Below are positions 1-11,326 of a DNA stretch of 64,000 nucleotides, in pieces (within the stretch, counting starts at the first letter, position 1; each line of letters starts with the position of its first letter). A program made the position numbers and the translations under genes. The stretch lies in NCBI GenBank assembly GCA_031841125.1, contig CM063108.1, positions 55,822,122 through 55,886,121 of the forward strand. The letters run 5' to 3'. The DNA is from Acanthococcus lagerstroemiae. Lineage: Eukaryota > Arthropoda > Insecta > Hemiptera > Eriococcidae. Below the pieces are notes generated by a model, which ran no database searches, was not told the DNA's origin, and saw nothing but the letters and a program-made list of their open reading frames with translations.

Positions 1-129
1 TCGCATGGTAATCGTAACTCCTGGCCGAAGACTATCTTTGCGGGAGTATACTGCGTACTCTCGTGGATGGCTGATCTGTAGGCCAACAGAACGGGATGTG
101 TTGGTTCCAGTCTCCCAAACTATATCACA

Positions 130-715
130 CTAAAATCCTTGAAAAATGTGTTAAATGAAACACTGGAAGCAAAATTAAACGAGAAGTTGAAATTCGTAAA
201 AGACATACAAAAATAGCAAGAAATTTTGAAAACGAAGTTGGTGAAACTTGAATCTAAAGTAAATGCCCTGGAAAATTACTCTCGACGTAACAATACAGTT
301 GTCCAAGGCATACCCTTCCAAGAAGGAGAAACGCTCATCGAAGTTGCTACAAAAGCGCTGGCGAACTAATCGGCGTCAATTTGAATCCAAGGTACATTGA
401 CATTGCCCATCGGCTCCAGAGTAATAATGAAGAGGCGCCACCGCCGTTCGTAATAAAACTGGTTAATAGGTACAAAAATATGGAAATGATTTCACCGGCA
501 TGAAAGATTAAACCCACGGCAGGGAAAATTGGAGGAGGGACAACCACAAAGGTCTATTATAACGATCATCTCACCACAGAGTATCAACGGATCTTGATGG
601 AAGCAAAACAGATTGGAAGCCAACTCAAGGTGTGGTCAAAGAACGGCGAGATATTCTGCCACAGAAGGGAAGCCGGTAGCAGAATACTTGAGGCGTAGAC
701 GATCAAGGACACCTA
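130..715 (+). pseudogene. LINE ORF1 remnant (FP-C type)
   Basis: Translation in shifting frames gives LENYSRRNNTVVQGIPFQEG, DIAHRLQSNNEEAPPPFVIK and VYYNDHLTTEYQRILMEAKQ, the usual order of motifs in the FP protein C-terminal-like domain of insect LINE ORF1 proteins, preceded by a coiled-coil-like lysine/glutamate-rich stretch. Such proteins bind the element's RNA. In-frame stops (for example near 214, 367 and 501) show it is dead. The 3' continuation to about 1060 may belong to the same element but is not recognisable. Confidence 0.75.
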
Positions 716-1039
716 CAAAGAAAGAGACGAACATACCAGGTCGAGATAAAAGAGGACAGTTTCAGAATTAAGCCCGAACATTGAAGGAACAGGGAATGCG
801 CGAAAGAATGAGAATGCCAAAAATACCGATAGTGTGAAAAACTCACCCTTTGGGATTACCCAGTAATGAGGCAACGGCCCCAATACGGACTGTCGCAACC
901 GAGGGACGAAATCGCTGCGTATCCCCCACTCTTGTTCAGCGGACTCCAGCTTGCCGGGCGACTGCCCTTCAGGCAACAGAGCTCTCAGAGGCTAACATAA
1001 TTCAGTTCTATCAGATACACCGCAAAATTCCTATAATTT

Positions 1040-1345
1040 ATTCTTCCATTTACTGTTAATTAAGAAGCTCACCCCTTTTTGCCCCCCTTTCCGATATAGC
1101 AGAATAGCTTTCCGTTTTTTGTTTCAGTTATGGTTTCCCTTTCCCTTCTTATCTCCACAAGGCCTGAAATATCAGTTTGCCCTTTTCCAAAGCTTCCTCA
1201 AGTACAGTGAAATTTTCTTCATTTTTGAGGGTTCTTACGTTTAGACTTCCTACTGTAATTATTTTCTTGGGCCCGCTCCCCCTTGGATTTGTTTGGTACG
1301 CCTGAGGGATGGTCTTACATTCCCAGGCTGACCAAGCTTATCTGT
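1040..1345 (-). pseudogene. LINE endonuclease N-terminal fragment
   Basis: The minus strand encodes KKIITVGSLNVRTLKNEENF followed by TVLEEALEKGK and, after a stop, KGVSFLINSKWKNK. This is the first strand and N-containing motif (the usual W of GSWNVRTL is L here) of an AP-type LINE endonuclease. It is in opposite orientation to the ORF1 remnant on its left and lies on the wrong side of the RT pieces on its right to belong to the same copy. Stops in frame: dead. Confidence 0.7.
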
Positions 1346-2059
1346 GTCCGAACAGGCCAGATCTATTAACCTGAAACTTTTTTTTTTTTGCTTATCAAGT
1401 CAACACTTGGAACGAAATTTCGTATACCCGTCACCCTATTTTATTTATAGAATTTTTACTGTTTTTCCTCATACCGTCCCTCCTAAGAGAACTTCCTGTT
1501 TACGCTACTACTGAGGTACAAGCTTATATTAAAATATTTGAGCTATTTTTCGATACTTATCGTCGTATCGAACGATCGCGTAATATGAAACTTTTTAATC
1601 GTGATATGGAGAAGTCCCGACCTGTCAAAAAATCAACGCGACGAGTAGCTGTATACAAGGAATAAAGTATTACCCGCATGTTAAGGAATGGTGACAGATA
1701 TAGGACAGCAGTATTGAATTTTGTGGTATTGAGACGAGAACTATACAAGCCAGTCGATACTACGTGGATATAAACTTCAGTTATTACTCCGTTATTGCGT
1801 AACAAATAACTTCTTAGTTTTCTGATGATGAATTCGACGAATTCAAATAATTGAGGTATGACACTAGAAGTTCACTTACGTAAAGTTTAATGGATATTGG
1901 CGTATTCGAGGAGGAAGCAGACGTTTCCATTTAGCTGGCGGAAGTCGAAAGCGTGCCAAAGAGAGAAGATCCCCTCGAAAAGTTTGAAATCGTAGTCCCT
2001 CCATAGTTGGAAAGTTTGACTTAAAAACAACTATTTTTTTTTTGTTTTAACTTATTCAT

Positions 2060-2707
2060 TGATGAAAATTTTCTCTGTTAGAAATTTTGGATCCTCTCCC
2101 CTTGATGATGATAAGGTTGGTTTGATGCAGCTTTCCATTTCTCCCTATCTTGTGTAAGTTCTTTCATTTCGTAATAACACTTATCGACATTTGACATTCT
2201 TGATTATCTGTTGAACATACTGGAATCTTGGCCGACCTACCCAATTCTTTCCTTCCATTCTTTCTTCTGGCAGTAGTGATATTGTTCCTGGGTGCCTCAA
2301 ATTATGCCCTATAAGCATATCTCTCCTTCTCTTCAGACAATTCCAAATATCCATTTTACTTCCTACTCTGTTGAGTACTTCCTCATTCCTTACCTTATCC
2401 GACCATTTGATGCTAAGTATCTACGTATAGCACCACATCTCAAAAGCTTCGATCCTTCTCTTCTCTGGTTTTCCTATGGTCCAAGTTTCACATCCGTACA
2501 AGGCTACACTCCAAACATAAGTTTTCAAGCACAATTTTTTGATTTCCAGATTAATTTTTGATTTGAAACGATTACTATTTTTCGATAAAATGCTAATTTG
2601 GCTTGCGCTATTCTACTGCTAATATCCCTTTTAATCCATCCGTCTTTTGTTATTTTACTCCCTATAAATAGCAGTTTTCGCTTACTTCCTCGCCTTTTCC
2701 TGCCCAA
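2060..2707 (-). pseudogene. LINE reverse transcriptase C-terminal fragment
   Basis: Minus-strand translation gives FIGSKITKDGWIKRDISSRI and AQAKLAFYRK, then with stops RREGSKLLRCGAIRRYLA, PEERMEGKN-like and CYYEMKELTQDREKWKAAS-NQP, the thumb and C-terminal tail typical of a large group of insect LINEs. It appears to be the downstream half of the copy whose RT core is at 3717-5165; an inverted-repeat-bounded insertion (2734-3715) separates the two. Several stops and frame shifts. Confidence 0.75.
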
Positions 2708-2733
2708 TATTTATATTTGGCAAATATTAAATA

Positions 2734-3715
2734 GCACGCGAAAAAATATGTTTGAACGTGAAGCAAAAGCGCGATAAAAAAGTAGCTTGTAGCAAGATTT
2801 TAATTGAACGTCACGCGATGGTCCTTGCACATTATTTCAAGTTTAATAGACGCGATATTACCTTTGGTAAAAAAATCTTGAGACAACAGAGTGATGAAAT
2901 CCACCAGGAAGTTGAATACCAATAGAGTGACAACAACGTGACAAAATCTGCCAAATAAATGAGTTATCAGTAGAGTGACAACCAAGTGACGAAAGGGAGG
3001 TAGACTGATAGGGAGATAACCGCGTGTCAAGTGACAACCAAGTGACCAGCTGACCACTGTTTCCCTCCAGAGCTTTTGGAGAAGATTCGCTGGAGGTGAT
3101 AACTGTGTGAAAACCGTGTGATTTTCCCCCTGGGTGACAACATTGTGACAAAATTCCTTAACGGGTAGGCATGCGAATACGACTGCAGCTCCTTTTTTTA
3201 TCGAGACACTAACTGCTTAGTGGCTATGTTCCCGACAGTGGGTACTATATACAAGAATTTATATAATTGAAGTATCCCATTGGGACAAGAACGGAAAAGC
3301 CAAAATTTGGACCGGACAAATTGTAGGTTCGCTAGCATCGACTGAAGAAAAACTGATAAGGAAAACGGGCGAAAAGGGGGAGTTTATCACAACAGTTTAT
3401 GGCAATTTTAATGTTTTTTCAAAATATCTCGAGAATGAATGTGGTTAACAGAAAATTGAAAAGAACATGCCTTGTAGCAAATAAAATTTCCTTTCTGATG
3501 AGCTCGTTTTTATCGAAATCCGAGTGATGTTCTTTTTCGCATAAAAATAGCATTGCATCTACGGTCCACCTAAATTACAAGTTGTGAATTTCAATTATTG
3601 TCCCTTTAATTAATATATTTTCTCGTCCATCTTGTGTAATAGAGTGAGTGCAGCGCTTTCAATTCGCTGAAAAATGGTATATTTTTCACGTAATTATCTA
3701 TTTTTCTTCGCGTGC
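2734..3715. mobile_element. 982 bp element with short terminal inverted repeats inside a LINE
   Basis: The ends are GCACGCGAAAAAATATG and, on the other strand, GCACGCGAAGAAAAATAG. The element splits the LINE RT reading between INKDKTK and the FIGSKITKDG motif. No clear target duplication survives. Inside, 2880-3150 carries a degenerate series of GTGACAAC and GTGAC motifs. No protein-coding capacity is recognisable; the two minus-strand frames there (85 and 97 codons) look like by-products of the repeat. Confidence 0.5.
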
Positions 3716-3716
3716 C

Positions 3717-5165
3717 GATAAATGCATATGCCTTTAAGCTATCATGTTCCCATCAATTACATAAAATTACTTCAGTTTTATCTTTATTTATTCTCATACG
3801 ATATTCTATACTCAAAATCTCCTCCATTCCATTTAAAATGTTTTCCAATTCAGTACTCCTTTCAGCTAATAAGGCAATATCATTTTATTTTATTTAAGAT
3901 CCGCTCAACAGCCATTGGCCAATTACAGAGGGGACCTACAAACCTGAGCAAGCTCGCTGTCCGCGTGTATAGTGACATTTGCTTCCAATTTTTCTTTTAT
4001 TTCTCTTGTGATCCACTCTATAGGTACAGATTAAATAATATAGGAGATAAGGAGCACCCCTGCCTTACACATTTTTCTATATTAGTGTCCTGTTTCTCTC
4101 CTTCTATTCTCAATGTAGGTTTCTGTCCTTTATATAAGTTTAAAATAACTCGTCTTTCTTTAAATTTTATTCCTATCTTTTTTAGAATATCAAACATTTT
4201 ATCCAATTTAACATTGTCGAAGGTTTTTTCACTATCACCGAGTGCCATGTATGTATCTTACCCTTCTTTGAGTCTCCCATCTACAATTAATCTCAAAGCT
4301 AACACTGCTTTCCTAGTGCCTCTACTTTTTCTGATTCCAAACTCCTTGTTCTGCATCTATTCTATTCTTGATTCTTCTGTAAATTATCTTAGTTAATATT
4401 TTTGACGCATGCCAAAGAAGACTAATTGTTCGATAATTTTCACACATATCTGCTCCTGCTTTTTTTGGTATAGTTAGAATAGCATTCTATTTAAAGTCCT
4501 CTGGCATTTCCCCTTTATCATAAATATAAGATACTAATTTGTACAATTTATGAAGTACATATTCTCCTAAGTTCTGTAATAATTCAGCTGGTATCGCATC
4601 CACTCCTGGAGCTTTCCCTTTCTTTAAATCTCTCAATGCTTTATACCGAATTCACCTTTTGAAATTGAGTCTCCCCTCTCTTCTTCTTCCACATCTTCCA
4701 CCCTCTTCATTCTTATCTATAGTCCTTCTACATACTCGACCCACCTTTTCACTTTTCCTTCAGCTGTGTAAATAGGCTCTCCCTCCTTATTTGTTATATT
4801 ACTTGCTTTCTTTCTTCTTTCTCCAAACTCCATTTTTACTTTTCTATAGGCCAAGTCTATCTGTCCTTTATTCATCAACTCTTTTATCTTATCACTTTCT
4901 TCTTTCATCCATTCCTCCTTGGCCTTTTTACACTCTCTCTTTATTTAATTTCTTAACCTTTGATAAGCTAATCTACCTTCCCTATCGTTTGCATTCTTAT
5001 ATTTTCTTCATTCATCCATCTTTCTGAGGATTTCCTCCTTCAGCCATGGTTTCTTTTTTTCTCTCTTAGTTTTACTTAGATTTCCTTCTGCTGACTTTAA
5101 TATTCCCTCCTTTATTTTATCCCATTCTTCCTCCACACTGTTAATTTCCTGTGTTTTTTCAACCT
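3717..5165 (-). pseudogene. LINE reverse transcriptase core, inactive
   Basis: Read on the minus strand from high to low coordinates: YRKVKMEFGERRKKASNITN and EGEPIYTAEGKVKRWVEYVE (linker), then EKAPGVDAIPAELLQNLGEY, AGADMCENYRTISLL, KIGIKFKERRVILNLYKGQK and RQGCSLSPILFNLYL (RT blocks), and ELENILNGMEEILSIEYRMR. The catalytic FADD-type block is degraded and stops occur throughout. It continues at 2707 after the 982 bp insertion. Confidence 0.8.
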
Positions 5166-5205
5166 CTAATTCTAATAAAATATCCTCTTGATATATTTGT
5201 GCGCC

Positions 5206-5261
5206 AGTAACCAGAATTAAAGAAGTAGGCGAATAGTAACCAGAATTAAAGAAATAGGCGA
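5206..5261. repeat. 28 bp tandem duplication
   Basis: AGTAACCAGAATTAAAGAA(G/A)TAGGCGAA occurs twice in direct succession with a 28 bp period and one mismatch. Confidence 0.8.
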
Positions 5262-5264
5262 ACT

Positions 5265-6780
5265 AGTATTTCTGGGAAATTGGCCAGTTGCAAGAATTTG
5301 TATGTAGGTGGCGAAATTGAACCCTTCTCCCTATTGGAAGAGTGATTTCGTTAGATCTGTCTCGAGATATTTTGAAAATTTCCTCGTCCAGATATGGATA
5401 ATAATTCGGTGCGAACATACGTAATTGAATGTATGTATTTCAGTTATATCATCCTCTCTCTTGAAATTTCACTTGCCTTTGGTGTTCATGGGTCACGGCT
5501 GGCTGCCGGCATGTGCGACGCCGCCATGCCGTGAAGTTTATTTCAGTTCTTCAAAATTTCATTATTACCTATATTTACTGGTTATATTCCTTCACTAATT
5601 GATAGCACTGAGCTCTGATGTTACATAAGAGCTTCCTCAAACTACCAAAGAAGCACGCAGAGTATTAGTAAAGGTGTCATATTCTTTCTAGCGCAGTTGA
5701 CTTTCTCATTAGCGTAACCTACTTTTTCAGCATATCTGACTGTCCCAAAAAAAAAAATCAATTACGTTTTCAAATTTATTTTTAAATCAAAATTCAACCA
5801 TTTCATAGCTCTTTTCATCACTTCAAGTTTTGAAAAGTTCTCATTTTTTATATCAAATTAATTTTCGTCATTTTCATCTTTTTTTGCAAAACTTTTTCAG
5901 AATCCTTAAAATTCAAAATTCCTACACAGTTATAGATTTCTCAATTTTTCACATTCATACTTTTCACCTCGTTTATAAATCCCAAAGTTCCTTAAGTTTC
6001 CATCGTGAAAATTTATTTGTGTTCAGAAAAAATAAGTAATTTTCTCATAATTTTTTGTCAAATCAAGTCATGAACTTTTCACTTTATGTCGCAAGACAAG
6101 CTTGCTTCACACGAGCGTGTATCAAATTCTTATAAATTGTCTATATTTTTTCAATTTTTATCAATCTTTTCGCACGAATAATAATTTTCTTCTGACGCAG
6201 TTTTTTTTTTTTTTAAATGTTTTTAAAATCTTATTGAACATTTTATGTAGCAGGGCGGTATTTTACAATATGGCTTACGCCCAGGCCCCTAACACATATA
6301 GCTTAAAATTAGCTTACATTTTATATTTACTTAATCATCATTAAACATTGGAATGTAGGAGAAATAATGTGCACCTTCTAATGAAAGGTTGAGTGATCAT
6401 AGAGGGAAATAACATTCCCGTAAATGGGAAATGGGGTTTTTTCAAAAAATCATCATAAAATAAAGAAGTGAGGAACATGCTTCAATTTTGAACTGCAGGG
6501 AGCGACGTATTCAAACTTGCGATTAAAAATTCAATATATCAGGTAACAAATTTAGTAGAAGTGCGGTGAAGTAGGAAATGCCAGCCATAGTTTCAAACAA
6601 CATTTAATTTTTTAAGTGCCGTTAAATGGAAGGAATCACTTAAAATTGCACTTATGTAACCTCCGGAGGTTACTGATTTTTTCCATTTAAGGGCACTTGA
6701 TTTTTCTTCATGATCACTCAATAAGGATTTACAAAACATCCGCTAGATGTCAGTCACTTTGATTCCGAGTCCCAATTGCA
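5265..6780. other. AT-rich intergenic DNA without recognised features
   Basis: No gene or mobile-element motif recognised. A short GC-rich spot near 5492-5535 (CACGGCTGGCTGCCGGC through GCCGCCATGCCGTG) stands out against T-rich surroundings. Open frames here are short and low in complexity. Confidence 0.6.
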
Positions 6781-6789
6781 TGTGTACGG

Positions 6790-7400
6790 GTGTTATGGGT
6801 GGCCCAAAAGTAAGTTTTGAGATGTGTCGTTTTTAATAAGTTAGGAAGAGCTTCGAAATGTCTTAAACCAGCTGGAAAAAGTCTTCGCCAAAGAATCATA
6901 ATAGCTCCTTTCGAGGAGTCTTAAATCTAAAATGTCTGAAACTTTCAATTTGTTTGTAAGTTTGGAAGAGTCGTAATAGTTTTAAAAAAGTCTGGAGGAC
7001 TTTTGAGGAGCTGTTAATAAGTCTTGAGGTGCCATCCACAAGTGTGGAGTAGTCTTAAGAAGTCTTGAGTAGGCATATCTACTTTTAAATAACTTAGAAA
7101 GAGCTTGAAAATATCTTACATTAGCTTGGAAAAATTTTAGAGAATCTTAAATTAACATTGAAGAATCTTAACTTCCTTTTTAGGGGTCTTAATAAAGCAG
7201 GGAAGAGTATGATTGAGTCTTAAAATACCCTACGAGATAATATATATAGCTTAAGGAGTCTGAAACAAGAGTCTGAAAAAGTTTTTGAGTCCAATCAATT
7301 CTAAGAGTGGCATGCAGATTGTAAACGAGTTTTGAACAGCCTTAACGAATCTTAACTTGATTCAATAAGCTGAGTAGTATAAAATAAGTTGAAAAGAATC
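6790..7400. repeat. degenerate AGTCTTAA-rich array
   Basis: About 600 bp in which AGTCTTAA, GTCTTGAG, GTCTTAAA and similar words recur at irregular spacing of roughly 15-40 bp, without a clean unit. It reads as a strongly decayed simple-sequence or satellite-like tract. Confidence 0.5.
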
Positions 7401-7459
7401 TCAAATTTTGATAATGCACTAGATAAGGGATATTCAACATATTTTCACGTTTCATGATG

Positions 7460-7572
7460 CGATCCCCTCGGTACTGATGTGATGCCCGAAAGGGTAGTTT
7501 CCGGTGCCGGGGGTGCGGTGTCTCAGGGGCCACTTTGGCATGCGTGCATCGCCATACGTCCCACCACACCAT
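7460..7572 (-). mobile_element. short GC-rich dispersed repeat, copy 1
   Basis: On the minus strand this reads TATGGTGTGGTGGGACGTAT through GGCACCGGAAACTACCC and GGGCATCACATC. The same roughly 110 bp sequence occurs on the plus strand at 16414-16518 and 57957-58067. It contains potential small hairpins (GGCGATGC/GCATGCC; CCC-TTTC-GGG). No match to a known snRNA, tRNA or rRNA that I recognise. Confidence 0.65.
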
Positions 7573-7889
7573 AGTCGAAATTTCAGTTGACATTATGGTT
7601 GACAAGTATCGACATTACTGTCAGCATTGTAGTATCAATGTATACAAAAGTAGATCCAGTTATACAGTCGACATTTGCATTGACATGTCTACTCGACAAA
7701 TGGTGTAGACTGAATGATTATTGTCATTATTCCTATTATGGTTGGGTTTAACACAATGTGTTCCAAAGTATTTGGATACAAAAACTGGGGGAAAAAAAAG
7801 TTGATATGTCGACACTAATGTTGATGACTTTGTCAACGTTGACAGTGTTTTACGGGTAGTATATTATTCAGGGGTCACGTATTACAACG

Positions 7890-8270
7890 CAGGGATGTTG
7901 GTGTAAACAAATACATTTGTTTACATGTAGACAATGTAATGTAGACAAATAGCATAGATAATTGTAAAGTGTACACAAAATGTAAACAAATGTCAACGAA
8001 GTAAAATGAATAGTTTTAAATTTTTTATGCGGCCACCTACAATCTCTTAACTGCGACTTTGTGAATTCAATAAGTTAAAGAAATAAAATTTGGATTTGTT
8101 ATTGTGAATTTGTGATTAGCTGATTACATGTATATTAGCTTCTTTTTTTTTTAAAATCATTCTCGGGACTGTTTACATTTATTTACTTTTGTCTACTTTC
8201 TACACATTGTCTACATTTCTTTACACCAAAATCTGAACAAATATCGTCTCCTTCTAAACAAACATCCCTG
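7890..8270. mobile_element. hAT-like MITE rich in TGTAAACA/TGTAGACA
   Basis: Ends CAGGGATGTT and AACATCCCTG are inverted repeats, and the inner arms (GGTGTAAACAAATACATTTG, TGTAGACAATGTA; TACACATTGTCTACATT, CTTTACACC) continue imperfectly. The flanks ATTACAAC and ACTACAAG match at 6 of 8 positions, which would fit a decayed 8 bp hAT target duplication. Confidence 0.55.
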
Positions 8271-8280
8271 ACTACAAGGT

Positions 8281-9815
8281 AGCAGAATAACCGCGTTACC
8301 TTTAATTTGTTCTACGTTTTGTCTAAATTGGGGTTTAAACCTCATCTAGGTAGCGCTACCATAGCCAAACGTTTTACGGGTATTGTTATCAGTTTGGAGT
8401 CGTCTAATCACCCCAAATTAATAAGAGTACAATGAACATATTGACAAAGCTGTCAACACATGCAACTTAGGTTGAAGTCTCAATTTCGTGTATTTATGAG
8501 CCAAACCGTTTATGTTTGGCAACATTTACAGAACCACTAATTCCATTATCATTGATTCCAAGTTCTTTTTTTTGTCGGTGTTCGACGCCACATCGACGAA
8601 TAAATTAGCTAGATTCTAGTTCTTGTGTATACATATATGAATTTCTCGACGTGCAAATTGAGATCCGCGCCTGTATTTTCATCCTCGCCTTTTTACATTT
8701 CTGCTTCGCAAGCTGCCTGCTCTGCCCTGCGGAATCTCTCTTTAAGGTGGCAGCGAATAGCGAATATAATAATTATATCGTCTACGATCTGGAACGATTT
8801 GATGGCTAGTTATTCATTTTTTGTTCTCCACCGTTCATCTGCCTCTCCGCCTCTCGCCTCGGTTCAGTTCACTGACCGAATATTATTTCACTCCTGCTTA
8901 AGTGGCGTTTAAAATTCAACGTGTTGGAGCTTGTAAGCGGGTCCGATGATCACGTTTGCGGTAGGTAGAGGTGTTTGATTGAGGTTCGCAGCTAATGGAA
9001 TATGTAATGTTGCCGTCGAGTCAATGGAACGGCGTAGCTGGCGAGGTTTGGAGTAGCTGCGAGTACGACGCCTGCAGTTGGGTTCATGAAAACTCGAACC
9101 GTGTTCGTCGAATTGAAACCGGTCCTGGCGCATTTTTTTGATTTTCTCGTTAGTGGGAGATCGGTAGCTACCAGCTAGTAGCTACCATCGACTTGTCTCT
9201 TGCTCCAACGTGCAACTCCTTGTTCCTTGTTCGTCTATACGCGTCGTTTTGTGTAGGTCTGTCGTAGACGAATAGGGAATAGCACACGAATGTCGGCTCG
9301 GTTGAGCAACGGAACACGTTCACTATACACTGCATCTGGCGATGCCGATCTAGCCGTAGCATCTAGCAACTAGCATCTACTTCCCGAGAGAAGACGGGGG
9401 TTCGGATTTGTGTTGTGTTATGCGATCAGCCGAGGTCTTTGCGGCACGAGAGACGAAAGGTGAATTCGTTAAGAGATGTGGGTTCAGCGGAATGAAAGGG
9501 GAACGGTGACTAAGATAATAGGTAGTTCGCGCAAGCGGTTTCATAGGTCCGCGCTGTCTATTCCCGATAGGAAAATGCCCAGGTAAAAGTGTACTATCTA
9601 GTAATTTGATTGTTTTAGGTAGAGACATATGATCGCAAATTTGCAATGATGTTAGACAAAACGTTTTTGGGGTTGACGAGCCCTGTGCAATAACTTTTTT
9701 TTTCGTTTCTTCCAACCATCTTCGGTATTGTTTCATGGAATTGCAGAGTGCGTTCGTGTTGATAGAGTGATAGTACTAACTCTAAGTATATTCGAACGAT
9801 CAGTGTCAATGCTGA
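8281..9815. other. intergenic DNA without recognised genes
   Basis: From about 8600 to 9400 base composition is more balanced than in the flanks and no repeat is visible; minus-strand frames of 64-119 codons (9168-9736 and nearby) and a 95-codon plus frame (8625-8912) show no motif I can name. This would be a candidate area for a regulatory element or an unrecognised exon of a neighbouring gene. Confidence 0.4.
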
Positions 9816-10067
9816 TAGTGGCGTAGGAGCATAAGCATTTTTGGGGTTAACCCCCCCCCCCCAGCGTGAGAAAAAAGACTCGAAGAATCGCGGTTCTGAA
9901 AAAAGAATGATGTACGGCATGCAGGATTCATCGACACTGATATTATTATTTATATTACCTCCATCTTCCTAGAATTTCTAACTACTGACAATATTCATCA
10001 GTGGTACCAAAAATTCCTCGAAAATGATACTCCCCCCCCCCCAAATTGAGATCTAGCTACGCCACTG
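9816..10067. mobile_element. hAT-type MITE with 8 bp target duplication
   Basis: 252 bp bounded by TAGTGGCGTAGGAGC and CTAGCTACGCCACTG and flanked by perfect 8 bp direct repeats AATGCTGA (9808-9815 and 10068-10075), the hAT signature. Contains runs of C near both ends. Non-coding. Confidence 0.85.
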
Positions 10068-10237
10068 AATGCTGAAGTACAAACTTATGTTGAAAAAATG
10101 AATTTTTGTGGATTTTCTGTAAGCTGATGCATGTCCGTTAATGTATTTTGATACTATAGATGATCTTGTTGGTGGTACCTGTTCAAGTTATAGGACTATA
10201 TTTAAACAGAAACGACATTTCTCCCTTGTCTTTAGTA

Positions 10238-10566
10238 TAATTGATGATGGGCGTTTGGCCTTTCGACGTCGTACCCCCTACCTCGAATTACCCCGATTGG
10301 ACCTGCATCAGGATAGGGGAAACTTGTCGTTAGTATGGTGTGGTGGAGGGACGCTTTGGGGCCGGGCCCGAGCCCCCATTTCGCCGTGCCAAAACCGGTG
10401 CGCGTGTCCTGCAAGGGCCACCATGGGGTTCCCTACTGACCGTGGTCCGCGCTCCCCGAGCACTCGCCTGGAATTCAAGTCCTCCACAGCCGGACGCACT
10501 GCCTCTTCAATCGCCCCTCACCTCCTCGTCTTGGTACGCGTGGCGACGCAGGCAGATGGTTAACGA
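10238..10566. mobile_element. GC-rich compound insertion flanked by 13 bp direct repeats
   Basis: CTTGTCTTTAGTA occurs at 10225-10237 and 10567-10579, with a one-mismatch copy CTTGTCGTTAGTA at 10323-10335 that divides the insert into 85 bp and 231 bp parts. The larger part starts TGGTGTGGTGG like the short GC-rich repeat, then diverges; it is strikingly GC-rich for this window. The smaller part shares GGACCTGCATCAGGATA with a similar stretch near 36741. The long open frames on both strands probably reflect high GC content. Confidence 0.6.
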
Positions 10567-10692
10567 CTTGTCTTTAGTAAAGACGAATTGTTAATATTTC
10601 TATGATTCCTGAATCTACTTTGTGCATGCTCAGTATGCTAGAGTTACGGTGGATTTACACCAAAGTTATAAGCATGCTATTAACAAGTTATG

Positions 10693-10911
10693 CTCTTTTT
10701 CTAATTTGCTCTTCACCCGAGTCCTGGAATCCGCCCTTTCGAGTATTACTTCAGAGTCGTCGGGGAGGCTGTTAGGGCTGTCTTAGCTCTCTTCCCTTCT
10801 GGCCGAAAACCCGACCTAAGTTGAAAATTCTGGCGAGTTGCTACGTGGGCTCGAACCCGGGACCTCCGGATTCTGAGACCAACGCGCCATCCACTCAGCC
10901 AATTAGACCTC
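10693..10911 (-). mobile_element. tRNA-derived SINE, copy 1
   Basis: On the minus strand: GGTCTAATTGGCTGAGTGG (A-box region), GAGGTCCCGGGTTCGAGCCC (B box), ACGTAGCAACTCGCC, then a body ending in an A-rich/T-rich tail. Flanked by 11 bp direct repeats AACAAGTTATG at 10682-10692 and 10912-10922. Other copies lie at 36500-36695 and 60870-61372. Propagated by LINE machinery in trans (family knowledge). Confidence 0.88.
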
Positions 10912-11257
10912 AACAAGTTATGATATGATATGAACATTCAAAATGTTAGTTGTGTGTAATGTTAGAGGTTGTGTGTACACCGAATATGTTTAAAGCATTG
11001 CTAATAGCTGCTATTAGCAATGTTTTGGAAAAACGGATTTGAATTTGATTCCGGATGTTATGAATAAAGTATTTTACACCGAAGACAGGGTTGCCACTTC
11101 AGCCCTTTTCAGCTACTTGTAGACGATTTAAAAAAATTTTCCCGATTAAAAAAAAAATTTAGCTGATGCATGAAATGCAGCCTAAAATCGGCTAGTTTGT
11201 GAAAATTTAGCCAATCGGTGGGTTTTCTGTAAGATTTGCCTGTGAAAGGGTAGATCA

Positions 11258-11326
11258 GTGACGTGTCACCAGAAAAGGGCCTTAGTGTCCACTTACCACT
11301 GAGGTCCTTTTCGTGCGACACGTCAC
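11258..11326. repeat. imperfect inverted repeat with GTGACGTGTC arms
   Basis: GTGACGTGTCACCAGAAAAGG pairs with CCTTTTCGTGCGACACGTCAC about 25 bp downstream. The same arm sequence occurs once at 54571-54591 inside another inverted-repeat element, so it is a dispersed motif. Confidence 0.7.

Noticed and set aside
3722..4396. 224-codon plus-strand open frame
   Set aside because: It is the complement of the LINE reverse transcriptase on the minus strand; the peptide is hydrophobic and unstructured in motif terms.
7460..7572. Hammerhead-like ribozyme core in the short GC-rich repeat (CTGATG ... CGAAA on the plus strand)
   Set aside because: The conserved CTGANGA core is not satisfied and stem II does not pair; other copies lack the GAAA.
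10141..10594. Overlapping open frames of 60-140 codons on both strands
   Set aside because: They fall in a GC-rich mobile insertion with flanking direct repeats; open frames in several registers on both strands are expected from base composition, and no domain is visible.
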